From contig NW_026705302.1 of assembly GCF_029867415.1 (NCBI RefSeq), positions 1 through 64,000 on the forward strand: a stretch of 64,000 nucleotides of DNA. Reading direction: 5' to 3'. A program made the translations under genes and the position numbers. Position 1 is the first letter of the stretch. Each line of letters starts with the position of its first letter. Source of the stretch: Vicia villosa (lineage: Eukaryota; Streptophyta; Magnoliopsida; Fabales; Fabaceae). The notes below the pieces were generated by a model that ran no database searches, was not told where the DNA came from, and saw only the letters and a list, made by a program, of their open reading frames with translations. Shown here piece after piece: positions 44,201 through 57,008 of the stretch.

Positions 44201-45766
44201 GAGCATCATCCCCGTTCTGAAATTCTCTTTTCCTTTATCTTTGAATCTGTCTCCTTGTGAAACGATTGTTGATGCGCGATTATAATCTGCAATTGCAGAT
44301 TCATTGTGACGAAGAACAAATCATCAATGTTGTGGGTTGTGGAGTTGATTCGAAACAAAGAGCCAAGATGATGATGATATTGTTGTTGCTGCGATGGTGA
44401 TCCGATGAAGATAGGTGAATTCCGAGAGAGAGTTTTAGAGACTCAAAGTTTGTTACGTTTTTGAAAATCTGTTATTGGTGAATTGAAGTGTGTATTCTGA
44501 GAATTCCCGAGTTTCCAGAGCAAGATTGAAGATGATGAAGATTTAACCGTGGAGAAGATTGAGATGGAGGTGGAATCGGCTCAGAGTCAAGAGAGTATTG
44601 AAGAATTCTGGTCCTGGAGATTGTTGATTGATGAAGATGAAGATGATGAACGTGATGATTGAAGAGGTTCTGAGATTCTCTGAAGTTTGTTACGTTCTTT
44701 TTTCCGGTTATCGTGATTGAGATTGAAGAGAGGTTGGGGGAGATGAATTCAGAGAGAGAGAGGTTGAAGTTTGTAACCGCTTTCTGTTTTGATTTGTGAG
44801 TTTTTTTTTTATCTCTTTTTTTGATATCTTTCTGTTATCTCCTCTTTTGTTGTTGTGAATTTTCTTCCCGATCCTGCTATGTGTGTTCTCTATTCCATAT
44901 GTTTGTTCTGATTTCTAATGTCCACTCTACACTCCGTTGGCAATTGGATTTTTTTTCTAGAACGTTTAATTGCAGCTCTGTATTATGTTGAACCGGTTCT
45001 ACTATGAGCTGACTCGGTTTTTAAATTTGATGCAGGTTCGGTTCTTCTTGCTTCAGAATGTTGGCTTGAATGCAGCAGGTGGTTCTTTGATGGAGCATGA
45101 AAGGAAAAATCCATTTTTTTTGTATAATTTTTGTAATTGATTTAGTGGGTTTTGTGATTTGAATTATGGACTGAATATTGAATAAAGGATGTATAGATTT
45201 TTGTATTGAACCATGACGGGCTTTTTTGGTGTATTTGAATTTTTGTAATTCAATTTTTTTATGATGAATGGTATGGACTTTTGTAATGGATATAGGAGAT
45301 TTTGGTTTTGGAATAACAATGAACAAGAATTCTTTTTTCTCTAAATGAATTTCGAATGAACATTTTCCTCCAGGGCCTCACTTGCACTTCCAAGTCTTCA
45401 CATTGCAAATTTTGAATCAATAGTAAATTTCGGCATATGGTTTTCCAACCTTGAAATGATGCACCGAAACTCCATATAAACTTCATTCCTTGCATAAAAT
45501 CCCAAGGCCTTATAACACAAGTAATCATATGAATCTAAACCTTGAATGATGATAAATCAGAAAAACCTTTGATCGTGAGCACCACATTATATGAAAGTCA
45601 AGGCAAAACTCGCACTAGACTAGTAAACACAAGCACCATAAAATGAATTCCACGTCCATGATCTATGAGAGCTTTTTATTATTTTTCTTTGATTTTTTGA
45701 GTGACGAAATAAACGTCATTTGATAACTTATAACACAGTGAAGAGGGCAAATTTTGGGGTGCAACA
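41264..45766 (-). repeat. Solo LTR C, Ogre type, minus strand (4503 bp)
   Basis: The plus strand begins TGTCGCTACCGCG and ends GGGTGCAACA, the inverse of an LTR starting TGTTGCACCCC and ending CGCGGTAGCGACA. Target duplication ctaaa (41259-41263 and 45767-45771) closes it exactly. It is related to LTR D. It holds the double hairpin (41391-41439) and PBS-like CAGAGTCGCCA (41285-41295). On the plus strand 43630-45060 looks gene-like (AGGG, CT-rich leader, GCAG boxes) but has no sustained ORF. Confidence 0.92.
41391..41439 (-). promoter_or_regulatory. U5 double hairpin in C
   Basis: Plus-strand stems CGCGAGGGG (41392-41400) with CCCCTCGCG (41414-41422), and CCATCG (41424-41429) with CGATGG (41434-41439). 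One extra G at 41401 enlarges the loop. Confidence 0.7.
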
Positions 45767-46592
45767 CTAAACCTCAACATAAACACTAGTTTCCTCATCA
45801 ATTGTGAGAGATCAAGGCTTGTGGTTGTGTGTTCTTGAAGAAGACTCAAAGTTTGTGAAGATTTGGTAAAATTCTAGATCCTTTTCATGATCCAAGATGT
45901 GATCCTTTGTTGTTTATGCTTGATGCACCTTTGGTGCTATATTGATGAGATTTGCTTGCTTACTTGATACATTTTCGTGCACAAATTGATCCAAGATCAC
46001 AAGGTGTTTGGTTTTATGTTTAAACAAGTTTCCTTCTCTTTATTTGCTGTTTTTTTGAAAACTGTGTTGTGCAAATCGATTTACATCTGGTGCAAATCGA
46101 TTTACACAACTGAAAACTGCGCAGATTTTGAAAACAGAGTTATGCAAATCGATTTACACTGGGCAGAATGCTGATTTTTGTGGTTTTTGACTTGTTTTTG
46201 GTTCTAACTCATCTTCTACTCCATTCTTTTGATATTTGCTTTGAATCACAAGTTAGAGGCCTAATTTCTCTCTAATTTCAATGGACTTAGGGCGTCGATA
46301 GGATGAGAATCCAAATCCGCAATATTAAGTGATTGAAATTATGGATGAAAGGAGTCTTTAATGTGGTTCCATCTTTTATTTCTTTTTATTTTGGTCGATG
46401 AAAGTCTTAATGCCTTGAGAATTCTTATGGATTCTTGGTGAAGACTAGATCACTCACCATTTTTCTTTTCGTGCGGTATTGCTTTCGGAAAACGATCTAC
46501 ATATCGTTCTTCTCGCATGCATTAGCACATAAAATTTTGACCGGCCTCGTTGTAGGGTGATTTCTACATAAATCACTTGGCGATCTGCTTAA

Positions 46593-46597
46593 CATAG
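46593..46597 (+). repeat. Left target-site duplication of D
   Basis: catag, repeated at 61985-61989. Confidence 0.95.
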
Positions 46598-49500
46598 TGT
46601 TGCACCCCAAAATTTGCCCACATATTTATTTATAACTGGCTTATGCTTCGAATTTCATCTGTGTATTTCCATTAGAACATTAACATGACTTGCATTCATT
46701 CATTGAATAAAACATCTAAAAGCATGGGATCTAGGATCATGAAGCAAACTGGGGTCTCACATAGGCCTGGCACAAGCTTATTCATTTCCTCAAAAGGATG
46801 CTTGATGTTTGATCAGAAGATAATGATTGGTTCAATCTTTGAAAAAACACTTGATCAAAGGGTTTCTAATTACAAGAGGTTCTTGGTTGGGAGCATTAAT
46901 TCATTTGGATGGATTAGTTATACTAAAAACATTGGCCCATTCAAAGCGTTTCCATCACAGGTTATTGACTTGATTCATCTAAGCGGATTGTGTTACAATT
47001 CGTTGATTAAAGGGTCTCATTTCTGTTGCAAATTATGGGTTGGATGTCGTTCGAGATATTAAAATGCAAAGTGTGGAAAGTTAAATCTTAAGTTCTAGAA
47101 TTGGAAATGAATACAAATGATATGAATTTGGAGGAAAGGAGGGAATTTGAAGATGTGAGCTCACGGGTTGACTCTTGGTCAACAAAGTCAACCATGGAAG
47201 GTTGAGTTCTGTTGACCAACTATTGTTGTTTTGCTCATTTTTGTGGCAATAGGCTAATACTCCATTCTCAAGATATTGCGGTGTTCCCATTCAAAAAGAA
47301 AGGAAAAGAAGACTTAAATCCAAAGTGATGCAAAGTGGAGGGAAATCACGTGGGATTTAAAGTCAAAGGCATAAATTCAAGTATCAAGAGTTAAGTTACA
47401 AATATCATCCATTTTTCATTAAAAGCATCTAAGTTCATTGTAAAAATTCTGTCATGCTCACATCACCTTACAAGTCCATTTCAAATACCACTTCTTATTA
47501 CAAAGTTACGCAAAAGCCCAGCTACAAAAGAAAATTCAAATGTCCCATACATGCTAATACTCAAAGTTACAAACTCGGTCCCTAAGGAAAGATAGAACCG
47601 ACTCGCCGCATCAATCAACAAAAACCGCAGCTGAACCTAAATCCTACATGTTGACACAAACTGGGAAACCCTCCACTAAGCCTTGCACCTGTAAAGAGTA
47701 GCCATTCAACTAACATGCTTCCTACAAAGACCAATACAAACTCAGCATAACAGAACCAAAAGATTCAGCATAACAATCGGAAGAAAAAAGAGAAAACTAA
47801 CACAACTCAAACCGTACCTGCACAATGTCGAAACTCAGGCCGTAACCCGATGTCCATAAGTTGCTGCTACGGTACGGTCCCTGCAACAGTCAAGCACCAG
47901 TTCAGATTCATTTCACACTCGGTCAACTTGCATACACACGCATTCAGAAACAGTTCAAAAAAAATAGCCTAAACCACAAACCTGCAGTGGCATATCAGAC
48001 AAAAAATCAGCAAACATCAAGCATTGATTATCCATAACAAACTTCAAAAATCAGTTACAATTTCAACTAACTTTCTAACAACCTATAACTACCAGAACAG
48101 AACTAACATAATGGGAAGGAGAGAACCATAACAGAAAAGAGAAGAAAAATCGGTTACAACAGAGAGTTACCTCACAACCGAATCAAGATAAAAAACTGGA
48201 TTCTCTCTTCAGCCTTGGGGAGAGATCGCCATTCTCTCATTTTCACCACCTTCATCTTCATTTATCTCCCACCATTATCACGCTCCATCATCTACAGAGT
48301 TTCTTCATTCACAATCATCACCTTCAATCTTAACCACATACAAGAAACCTCTTCAACCTTCATCTTTCAATCATCAATAATCTTCCTCCATTCACAACAA
48401 TCGCCATGACTTTCATCTCCACCTTCCTACAATCTTCATCACAAAAACAGGAAATCATCTTCAACCATCACCGATTCTTCATCATCTCGTCGTCAAACTT
48501 CAACCTTCTTCTGATATAACCTTCACGATCTTAAACTTTTCTCTGGTTCATTGACACTTCATCATCAACCTCCAAAAACTTCATCCCTCGATCTACACAT
48601 CACAGAATCGTAACAACCTCACCTTCATCCTTCATCGCTTCGATCTCCATCACGTATCCGCAGCAAGCTTTCTCTATCTACAATCATTGACGTCAAAAGG
48701 AACCATCGATTTCTCTCCAATCGCCATCTTCTTCTGCAATAACAACAGTTATCACGATCTCATCATCGTAGCAAATCCGAAACACCGAAAGAACCAGAAA
48801 AAAGAAGAAGGATCGAACAGAGACGGAGGATCGATTTGAGAGGGTTTGATCGGAGATGTCAGATTGAGAGTGAATCATAAACGGAGAGAAGAGATAAGGG
48901 AGAGCGTTTCGGTTTGTCTTTGGTCATGGTGGTACAATGGAGGATTTCACCGGAGAAGAAGAGCCTCCGCGCCGCAGTTCGCTGTTCGTGAAGGAGAGGA
49001 GCTGAGAGGTGAACGCAAAGGACTCCAATCGTCACTCTTCAAGTAACCCTATCCCCTTTTGTTTATTATTATAATTAGTATATTATTATGTTAATGTTAA
49101 TTATGTTAATATCATAAAGTCTGATCATTAGGTTTAATTAGGGATTAATATCATAAGGTCTGGATTATTCGGCTTTGATTAGGGATTAATCAGCAATAAT
49201 AATTGGTTAATAAAATTGAAGAATGGTTGAATTGGATCAAACAAAATCTGAAGATGGATTGAAACTCCATTAGGCCTTCACTGAAATCGCTATTTCCACC
49301 CCCAGGACAAGGCCCAAAACGCGCCCTAGTGTAAATCCAATGCATTTCATTTTGCTTCTGCACCCCCATGTGTTGTTAGATTTTTCTCCTTTTGCAATTT
49401 GTATCTCTTCTAACTTTGGTTCCATAAATCAGTTTTAGCTCAAATGAAAAATCAATAAAAATATTTTTTAGATAGTTTTATGTATGTAGATAATTGTAGT

Positions 49501-50639
49501 ATTTTTTCTAGATTTTTAGAAATTGTTTTCCTATTTTTAATAAATCCTTTCTTTCAACATGTTCATTGTGTTTTTAAGTTTGATCGGTTTTGCAAATTAA
49601 TTTTGTTTAATACCTTAGGAGTAGAATTTAATTGCCATTTTTTGTGTGATATCAGTAGACTCATATACCATATTGTGTGAAAAAGATAAAAGTTTAATTC
49701 TATGTTTTGGTTAGGTTTTCATTAGATTTTCTATACCCGATTTATGTACGTTCCTAAACGGATAACCATGTGAATTTGACCTATAATTTGCTTTGCCTTT
49801 ATGCAATTGATTTAGTTTCTTTTTGTACATATAAGTAGGGATGTTTAGAGGTCCTAAGACCTGGAGTTGAATTTTTCAAGTCATGTCTTCTCTTTTTACT
49901 TGAATTTTCCTTTCTTACATGTACATAACTTACCTTTGGTTAACGATTGCACTATAACTTGTCCGAATGACCTATAATTTTGTATGAAACTTCTTGACTT
50001 GTTTTGTGATTGCTTAGACACCTTTTAGAGGTCATTAGCTACTGACTCATAGCATTTGATTACACCTTTCTAACTTCACTCCTAATTTGAATTCTATTAA
50101 CTAGTTTTGACCTAGTTTTGTATAGTTTTGTTAGAACTTTGTTTGTTTCAAGTTAATTGACTAACATAGATTGGTACAAGGTATTGGACCTATAAATGAA
50201 CTAATTGCTACTGACTTTAAGCTTTGCTCATGGTTTCATTTGCTTTTCGTTTCGGTTAATTGATGTTAGTTCGCTAATTGTTAAGTGACGATTTATGCGA
50301 TACTTTGGTAACTCTTTGTGAATATTTTCGTGTGATGTCATGATGCTTTTGTGTTTGATTTGGGACACTTATTTCCTTGATTTGCTACTGCCCTAGGGCT
50401 CTCTTCTCATCTTGTTGGAGTTGTAACTCCATTCTTTTGCCATGTTCCCTTAGACTCTTCCTTCTTTGTTAAGAGGAATTGAGACAGGTTAGGATAGTTA
50501 TCCTTGACCTTAGGGCCATTAGACTTAGATTAGAATAACTTAGATTAGAGAATAGGTTAGTTCCCTTTTGTTCATTCTTTTCTCTTTTCAACATTAAAAC
50601 ATTAACAAATAGAGATGCGAATCACATTAAGAAAGTGAT

Positions 50640-50905
50640 AGAGAGATGAGTGGGATTCATTCCCTAATCTGTTTCTCAATCACTTAGTGGCATAGAAATG
50701 AGTGGGATTCATTCCCTAATCTGTTTCTCGGTCACTACTTAATGGGAGAGAAATGAGTGGGATTCATTCCCTAATCTGTTTCTCAAACATTAATTAATGG
50801 GATAGAAATGAGTGGGATTCATTCCCTAATCTGTTTCTTGAACATTATATAATGGGATAGAAGTGAGTGGGATTCATTCCCTAATCTGCTTCTCAATCAT
50901 TATAC
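50640..50905 (+). repeat. GAGTGGGATTCATTCCCTAA repeat in LTR D, five copies
   Basis: GAGTGGGATTCATTCCCTAA followed by TCTGTTTCTC, five copies spaced about 60-65 bp. GGGATTCATTCCC is near-palindromic. The same array is in the 3' LTR at about 61051-61316. Confidence 0.93.
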
Positions 50906-51392
50906 ATTTTATGTGATTCTAATCGCAAAGTAAATTCCCTTAAAAAATACCCAACCAAAAAACACTCAAAACACTTAATAAAGGCTCGAATTAAAACAAA
51001 GTGACGAAGTGGTGCGAAACCTTGTATTGGGTTTTGTTCATCATGTAGTTACATAAAAAACACAAACCCAAGTTCACTCTTTTGCCTTGTTAGGCGCTTA
51101 AGAACAAGTTAAGTCCTTTCCAAAAGTAGGCGTATAAGTCTCCAAAGGTCGAGCATCGTGGATTGTGACCTTAACCTCTGTTCAACTAAAAAACACAAAA
51201 CAAATGGAAACTATGGAGCCGAACTACGGTCGCTCTGATTCCTTGTAAGGGATACGTAGGCATTGGGTCGCGGGGCCTAAGCGAGCACACTTGTAAATAA
51301 TTCCTTCTTTTCCCCGTATTTCTTTTGCATTCATTCGCATTTAGGTTTAGACATAGATACACCCTTTAGATAGAAACAAACATAGGTGGATA

Positions 51393-51439
51393 CCATCGAG
51401 TACGATGGGCGTGAGGGGTGCTAGCACCTTCCCCTTGCG
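51393..51439 (+). promoter_or_regulatory. U5 double hairpin in 5' LTR of D
   Basis: CCATCG-AGTA-CGATGG (51393-51408), then CGTGAGGGG (51410-51418), loop, and CCCCTTGCG (51431-51439), with two G-U pairs in RNA. Confidence 0.72.
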
Positions 51440-51538
51440 TAACCGACTCCCGTGCCCTGTTCTCTGGTCGAAAGACCTTGTTCTTGTTCTGAGTTAGGTT
51501 TTCTGATATTCCTTTCCCTTATGGGATGAATATATTAG

Positions 51539-51549
51539 TGGCGACTCTG
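51539..51549 (+). other. PBS-like motif inside LTR D
   Basis: TGGCGACTCTG, identical to the first 11 bases of the true PBS 38 bp downstream. Confidence 0.65.
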
Positions 51550-51576
51550 ATTCCATTTTTCGCGGGTAGCGACAGC

Positions 51577-51594
51577 TGGCGACTCTGCTGGGGA
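51577..51594 (+). other. Primer binding site of D
   Basis: TGGCGACTCTGCTGGGGA, two bases after the LTR end. Fits the tRNA-Arg-type site of Ogre elements. Confidence 0.85.
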
Positions 51595-52585
51595 TGTTGA
51601 TAGACCTGTTGCTGGTCCATCCTTAGTGAGTCGATCCTAGCCTGCGTTTGTTTGTTTATTTACTGGGTGTTTATTTGCTTTTATGTCTATACCTTGTATA
51701 TATGTTTACATGTTTACTTTTCTGCTTGCATATCATGTTCATTTCTGTTTGCACATTATGCATATGGATTATATTCTGTGTTCCTTGGGGTCTTCTGTTC
51801 TGTTTTGCAGGTTGGGTGGGATGTTATATGAGGTAAAAGGCCCAATACCCAGGCCAGAGTTGACACATAGGATACCTAGGATAGAGTGGATAGTCATGAC
51901 GCCAACAGAATGTCAGGTTCTGTTGATTGCGATCATGAGACCCACGACCAGCTGAGACTCGAATGGGATACCGTTGTTGGCATGTATTTGCAACAATGAT
52001 GGTGTTTCAGGAGAGTTGCTAACGCTGGAGACCTTTTGACCTACCTTGACCTAGATTCACCTGTGAGTGGGGTGGGATATTCATGACAGGTACCGTTGGT
52101 GACTATTCTATTCTGTTGGTGACTATTGGTTCTCCTGGTATTCAAAAAGGTGTCGGACCTTTGATCTCATGACATTTGACCTACCGAGGCTTTATATCAG
52201 TTATTCAGAGGATTGTATAGTGGTTACTCGGATTATATGGACCTTGATCCCATGCTTTTGCATTGCATAACATTATTACTTTATCCACTTCATTTGTGGG
52301 GGATTCTAAAGTCTATTTTCAAAAAAAAAGGAAACGAAAAAAAGTAGAAAAACAGAAAAGATGGAAAAGAAAAAAAGAAAGAAAAGATACTATATACAAA
52401 AAAAAAAAAGAGTAAAAGAGAAACAATGTTGATGAAAAGACTTTAGGATCCCTTAGAAATGAAACATGCATTCATCCTATCATTCATTTCATAGTTCTCT
52501 CAGAAGCTTATGAGGGCCCTTTCTACTCAAATGCTAACTTCAACAACAAAATGACTTCTCACCGCTATGTGCTTGAAAGTTAATA
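51595..52585 (+). other. Leader of D
   Basis: No convincing ORF. An A/G-rich low-complexity tract lies at about 52320-52430. Confidence 0.6.
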
Positions 52586-53000
52586 ATGGAACAACTCCGT
52601 GAGGTTTTGAATAAGACGAGGACAGAAATGGGGATTGACATGAATCAGTGTATGGAGGTTATTCAAGAGTTTTCTCTTAGACAAGGAAGAATTGAGACAA
52701 GTTCCTCAGAGGCCCAATGCAATGTTAATCTCACCTCAAGAGAAGGTCTTTTGAATCAGCATGTCTGAAGTAATGTTGAGATTCATATTCTTGGTAAGGA
52801 GAATTCACATCATCGAAGTCTTCGAGTTTCCGATTATTGAAAATGAAAAAAGGTTCCACCTCTTGGAGAAAAGGTTGAAAGCCATAAAAGATTGTGACTC
52901 CGGTGATTTTGACATTGTTGGATTGTGCCTAGTGTTTAATGTCAAGAGATGCAAAGGTCATTTATTCTCTCTCTGGATAGTCTGGACATGCAAACCAAAG
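52586..53000 (+). pseudogene. Ogre gag scraps in D
   Basis: ATG 52586 opens 60 codons (MEQLREVLNKTRTEMGIDMN) like an Ogre gag N-terminus. A separate frame downstream (about 52830-52950) reads ENEKRFHLLEKRLKAIKDCD and DIVGLCLVFNVK, like the gag segment before the capsid domain. Stops and frame changes break it. Capsid and zinc-knuckle parts are absent. Confidence 0.65.
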
Positions 53001-55974
53001 TGGTCTTTTGTACATATGTGGAAGTTGCTTGGGGCTCCCGTTTGAGGGATAAGCAAGACATTGTCTATCTTGAGCATTGCACCATTCGCATGCTCGAATC
53101 CCTTAAAGCACTACAAATTCTTGTGCAACTTCGTCAGAATATTTTTCCATGTGATAATCAAGAGGGTTCTACGAAGACATTTCACATTCTCAAGCTTTTG
53201 CTTCATATCATGAGTCATCTCTTCCCGAAATTTTCTTCTCAGTGACATTTGATCGTCGACAGAGAAAGAAAGAATATGAGACAGAAACAATATGGGAAAC
53301 GAAGTGATGTAATGCAAGTGCCTTGTGCTCGGTTATATCCCTGATGGTTGGTATTTCAGTTGGCATTATGGGTCTTCCTTACCACATATAGCTCTCCTGA
53401 GTTTGATGATCATAATAGCTTCTTCCACTTATAATGGTGATTACTCTTCTAGCATCTATATTTGGGGCTCCCGACCGAGGGATAAGCAAGACATTGTCTA
53501 TCTTGAGTATTGCATCATTTGCATTGCTCGAATCCCTAAAGTAAGAAAAAAAATGCACCACTCTTGTACGCCTTTGTTGGAATATTCTTCTGGGAAGTAA
53601 TCTAAAGTGTGTGGAAGAAACATATGATAATGTTAAGTGGCTACCATGCTGGGGCACCTAGCCATTCAACTGAAGGTGGTAGGACATTCAAAGGCAGAAT
53701 TCAAGTCCTCGTTGATTTCGGAATAACCACAATCCACTCCAAGAGGTCCTATGCACAAGTTGAAGTCTCAATGGGGTATCAAAACTGAAAAAAGCATTCA
53801 AGAGCAATAAGTCCAGACGGAGTCAAGTCTCCTCAACAAGGGCATTCATTTAGTTCTTTATTGCATTCTCATTTGTAACGTTTCATTGTTTGTTTAAGCA
53901 TTTCTAGCATGTAAAAATTTGTTAATTTCTGAATGAAAATCATAATGCATTGTTTATGTTTGTCTTGAAGTAATCCATTCGTTTTCACTCAAAAAAAAAG
54001 GGTTTTGGCATTACGATACCAACTTTATTAATCTCTTGTTTAGGCAACGAGCGGAGGGAGAATGATGAAAAAAAAATGCAAAATCCCTAATTGTGTGTTT
54101 TTGAATAAAACCCTACTGATGATATACAAGCATTGTTTCAAATCCCCAAACACCGGAGATATAAGGGAGATAGACCCTCGTCAACCCCTTTGAGCCTTGA
54201 AGTAGGAGTTTCTTTTCTGTTCAGAAAAACCCTTAATTTTAACCCTGGGGCAGGGTAGTGTTCATTTAACTTGATCAAGTGTTCAAAACTCATAAAGGAT
54301 ATGATCCAAGGATACAACAATGGTTATCCTTCAAAAGGTTGAGGAATGTCAAAACCGCGATGGTTATCCTTCACCTACCAAGAGGACAAAAGATGACGAT
54401 ACCGCAAGGGTAATTCTTCATCAATCAAAGGTGTGAGGCAGTCACAATCATCTCCCACAAATTAAATACAATGCGAGGTCACACGACTTGTTCGAAAAAA
54501 AAAAGAGAAAAAAAAATGGAAAAAAAGAAAGAAAAAAGGAAGAAAGAAAAATAGCAATAAAAAAGAAAAATAATGGTGAAAATAAAGCAAGAACAGAGTC
54601 GTGTGATAATGAATCAGAAGAATAAAAGGTGAGCGACTGCCATGTCTGAAAAACCTCATTGATTCCTCAACCATTTCAAAATTCCTTGTGAGGGGTGAAC
54701 ACTCATGTTGAGTTAATTGAACGTAGGAGTGGAGAACATCACGAAGGGGGTGGGCACCAAATAATTTTGAGCCTAAAAATCCTTTGTTTCTGAAAACCGT
54801 AAACCCAGCCAAGTTACAACCCTTAAAAGTCCTAATTGAAGTAGGGTTTATTTAGAAAGCGCACTCTAATAGCGTTTAACTGACTCCCAATGAAGCGTAA
54901 CACATATCTATGTTGGTATTGTATGCCCGCTTTATCTTTCATTCATAAGAGGTGGCCACCTCATTGCATAAAAAGTTTCTAAACTTCAAGACTAGCATAG
55001 GCTTTGCATTAGAACTATCATTCTTATAATTAACATTCTTTTGCATACAAAACATTTGCTTAAACATCAAGGAAGTTTCCATGATGAGAATCCATGAAGA
55101 GCTTGATCATGTTAAAATAAAAGAGACTTGAGAACTCCGTAGAGGAAAATGAAATCATTATCAAAGCAAGTTGTTTGAAGGCTCCATTGAGCGTATGAAG
55201 TTTGATGCCCTCGTTGTTTGGTTATTAAAGGACAAATGCCTGAACACTCCGTTGAGTCTGATCAGTTTGATAATATTCTTGATTGGTTACCCTGAGGGGA
55301 AAGGGTTGAATCCTCCATTGAGCAAATCAGTTGATACCTTCTTTGATTGGCTACCCTGAGGGGAGAAGTCTGAATACTCTATTGAGTAGATGCATTTTGA
55401 TTAAGTATCCTTGAGGGGAAGATTTTGAAGACTCCATTGAATATGATAAAGTTGCTTCCATAGTTTGGTTGACTTCAAGGGAAGTAAACTTGAGGATTCT
55501 GATAAGACGTACATAATCAGGGGAAGTCACGACGAGGAATTTCTCTCGTGAATTCATCGTATCTGGGGCAATCAAATCGAGGTTTAACATCTCAAAATTC
55601 AATTAATCAGGGTTAATCAAGTCGAGGAATCTCTCTCCTGAGTTCAATCAATCTGAAGTAGCGACGTCGAGGAATCTCTCAAGCTCACTCAATTTGGGGC
55701 AATTATGTCGAGATTTGACAAATCTCTTCGAGGATCCATTGATCATGAGGAACTATTTCAAGCGCTTGAATATGCTGGGGCAGAGTTATCTCAAGTAATC
55801 GTGGTGTAAGGATCCTTTCGAGGAAAATGTCTTTGTAAATCAGATACCTTCTTAAGTCAGGCAGCCTGGGGCATAATCATTTTAGTTCGTATTGAAGGGA
55901 CCATCATTCACTTGTAAAGTGAAAATGGCTATCACATAATGGAGAAGCATCATAATGCTTTTCCCCAGCAAATT

Positions 55975-56140
55975 ACTCTCTTCCCAAGCATAGGAGTTTA
56001 TTTCTCCTAAGAGTTTGATTCATTTCCCAAGCATAGGAGTTTATTTCTCCTTGAAAAGTCTCTCCCCGAGCATAGGAGTTTATTTCTCCTGAAAATATGT
56101 TCTCTCCTCGAGTATAGGAGTTTATTTCTCCTCGGAGTTG
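55975..56140 (+). repeat. CATAGGAGTTTATTTCTCCT repeat, four copies
   Basis: Four copies of AGCATAGGAGTTTATTTCTC (last AGTATAGG) spaced about 40-50 bp. AGGAG and CTCCT in each can pair. Confidence 0.9.
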
Positions 56141-56324
56141 TTCCACTCATCCCATAAAGAGTTCCTTATCCAGATTTCTCATCCCTAACGTGGTAAATTG
56201 AGGGAATCTCCTGAAGCTAAAAATTCTCCGAGCTATGGCACATGGTGAGAAGTCAGAAATTATTCTTCAAGTCTACAATCAGAAGTATATCCTGCAAGTT
56301 AAAGTCCAATGATTATTGGCGTCT

Positions 56325-56800
56325 CTTTCCTTAAAAGTCCCGTGGTTATGGGCATCTTTCTAAGCCTGGTTGTTACCAGTAAAAGTCCTGTTGTTACAGG
56401 CATCCTTTGGTCAGTTCTAGTTGTTACTAGTCTGTTCCTTTAAAGTCCTGTTGTTACAGGCATCTTTCTAAGCCTGGTTGTTACCAGTAAAAGTCCTGTT
56501 GTTACAGGCGTCCTTTGGTCAGTTCTAGTTGTTACTAGTCTGTTCCTTTAAAGTCCTGTTGTTACAGGCATCCTTTGGTTAGGTCTGGTTGTTATTAGTC
56601 CTTTCCTTCAAAGTCTGGTTGTTACCAGCAAAAGTCCTGTTGTTACAGGCATCCTTTGGTCGAGTCTAGTGGTTACTAGCCTTTTCCTCAAAGTCCTGTT
56701 GTTACAGGCATTCTCCGGTTGGGTCTGATTGTTATTGGTCCTTTCCTTCAAAGTCCGGTTGTTATCGGCAAAGGTCCAGTAGTTGACTGGCGTTTCTTGT
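56325..56800 (+). repeat. GTTGTTACAGGCATC repeat array
   Basis: Alternating words AAGTCCTGTTGTTACAGGC and CTGGTTGTTACCAG or CTAGTTGTTACTAG, at about 20-30 bp spacing. In each word the bases flanking TTGTTA pair (CCTG with CAGG, CTGG with CCAG, CTAG with CTAG), so the array is a chain of small covarying hairpins. Confidence 0.88.
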
Positions 56801-57008
56801 TTATGTCAAGCATTTAATAGTATCCCCTGTTTGGAATCAGTAGTAACTGGTTTCCTCTCCCAAAATCACAGTTACAAATGTCTCTTCAGAGTTGTTACTC
56901 CAGAGCGCAAATTTTTGGGTCCTTTGGTATTCAATCCACTTACACCTCAAATGTCCAGAACTTGTGTCGTTCATACATTCAGGTCCAAGAAGATTGAATA
57001 GGGGCAGC

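Larger units (their letters stand above)
46598..51574 (+). repeat. 5' LTR of D (4977 bp)
   Basis: Starts TGTTGCACCCC and ends GCGGGTAGCGACA. It includes an antisense gene-like stretch (about 47500-48990), a 60-66 bp repeat (50640-50905), the double hairpin (51393-51439) and a PBS-like motif (51539-51549). ORFs at 46685 and others recur in the 3' LTR and match no family I know. Confidence 0.93.
53001..57008 (+). other. Rest of D internal region, non-coding
   Basis: Holds a duplicated block (53031-about 53160 and 53464-about 53595), sequence shared with B (53880-54280), A-rich tracts (about 54480-54580), and three successive repeat fields to 56830. It ends with the polypurine tract AAGAAGATTGAATAGGGGCA at 56986. 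Confidence 0.75.

Noticed and set aside
46685..47062. 125-codon ORF in LTR D, repeated at 57096-57473
   Set aside because: Repeated because LTRs are identical; no recognisable domain and no diverged copy to test.
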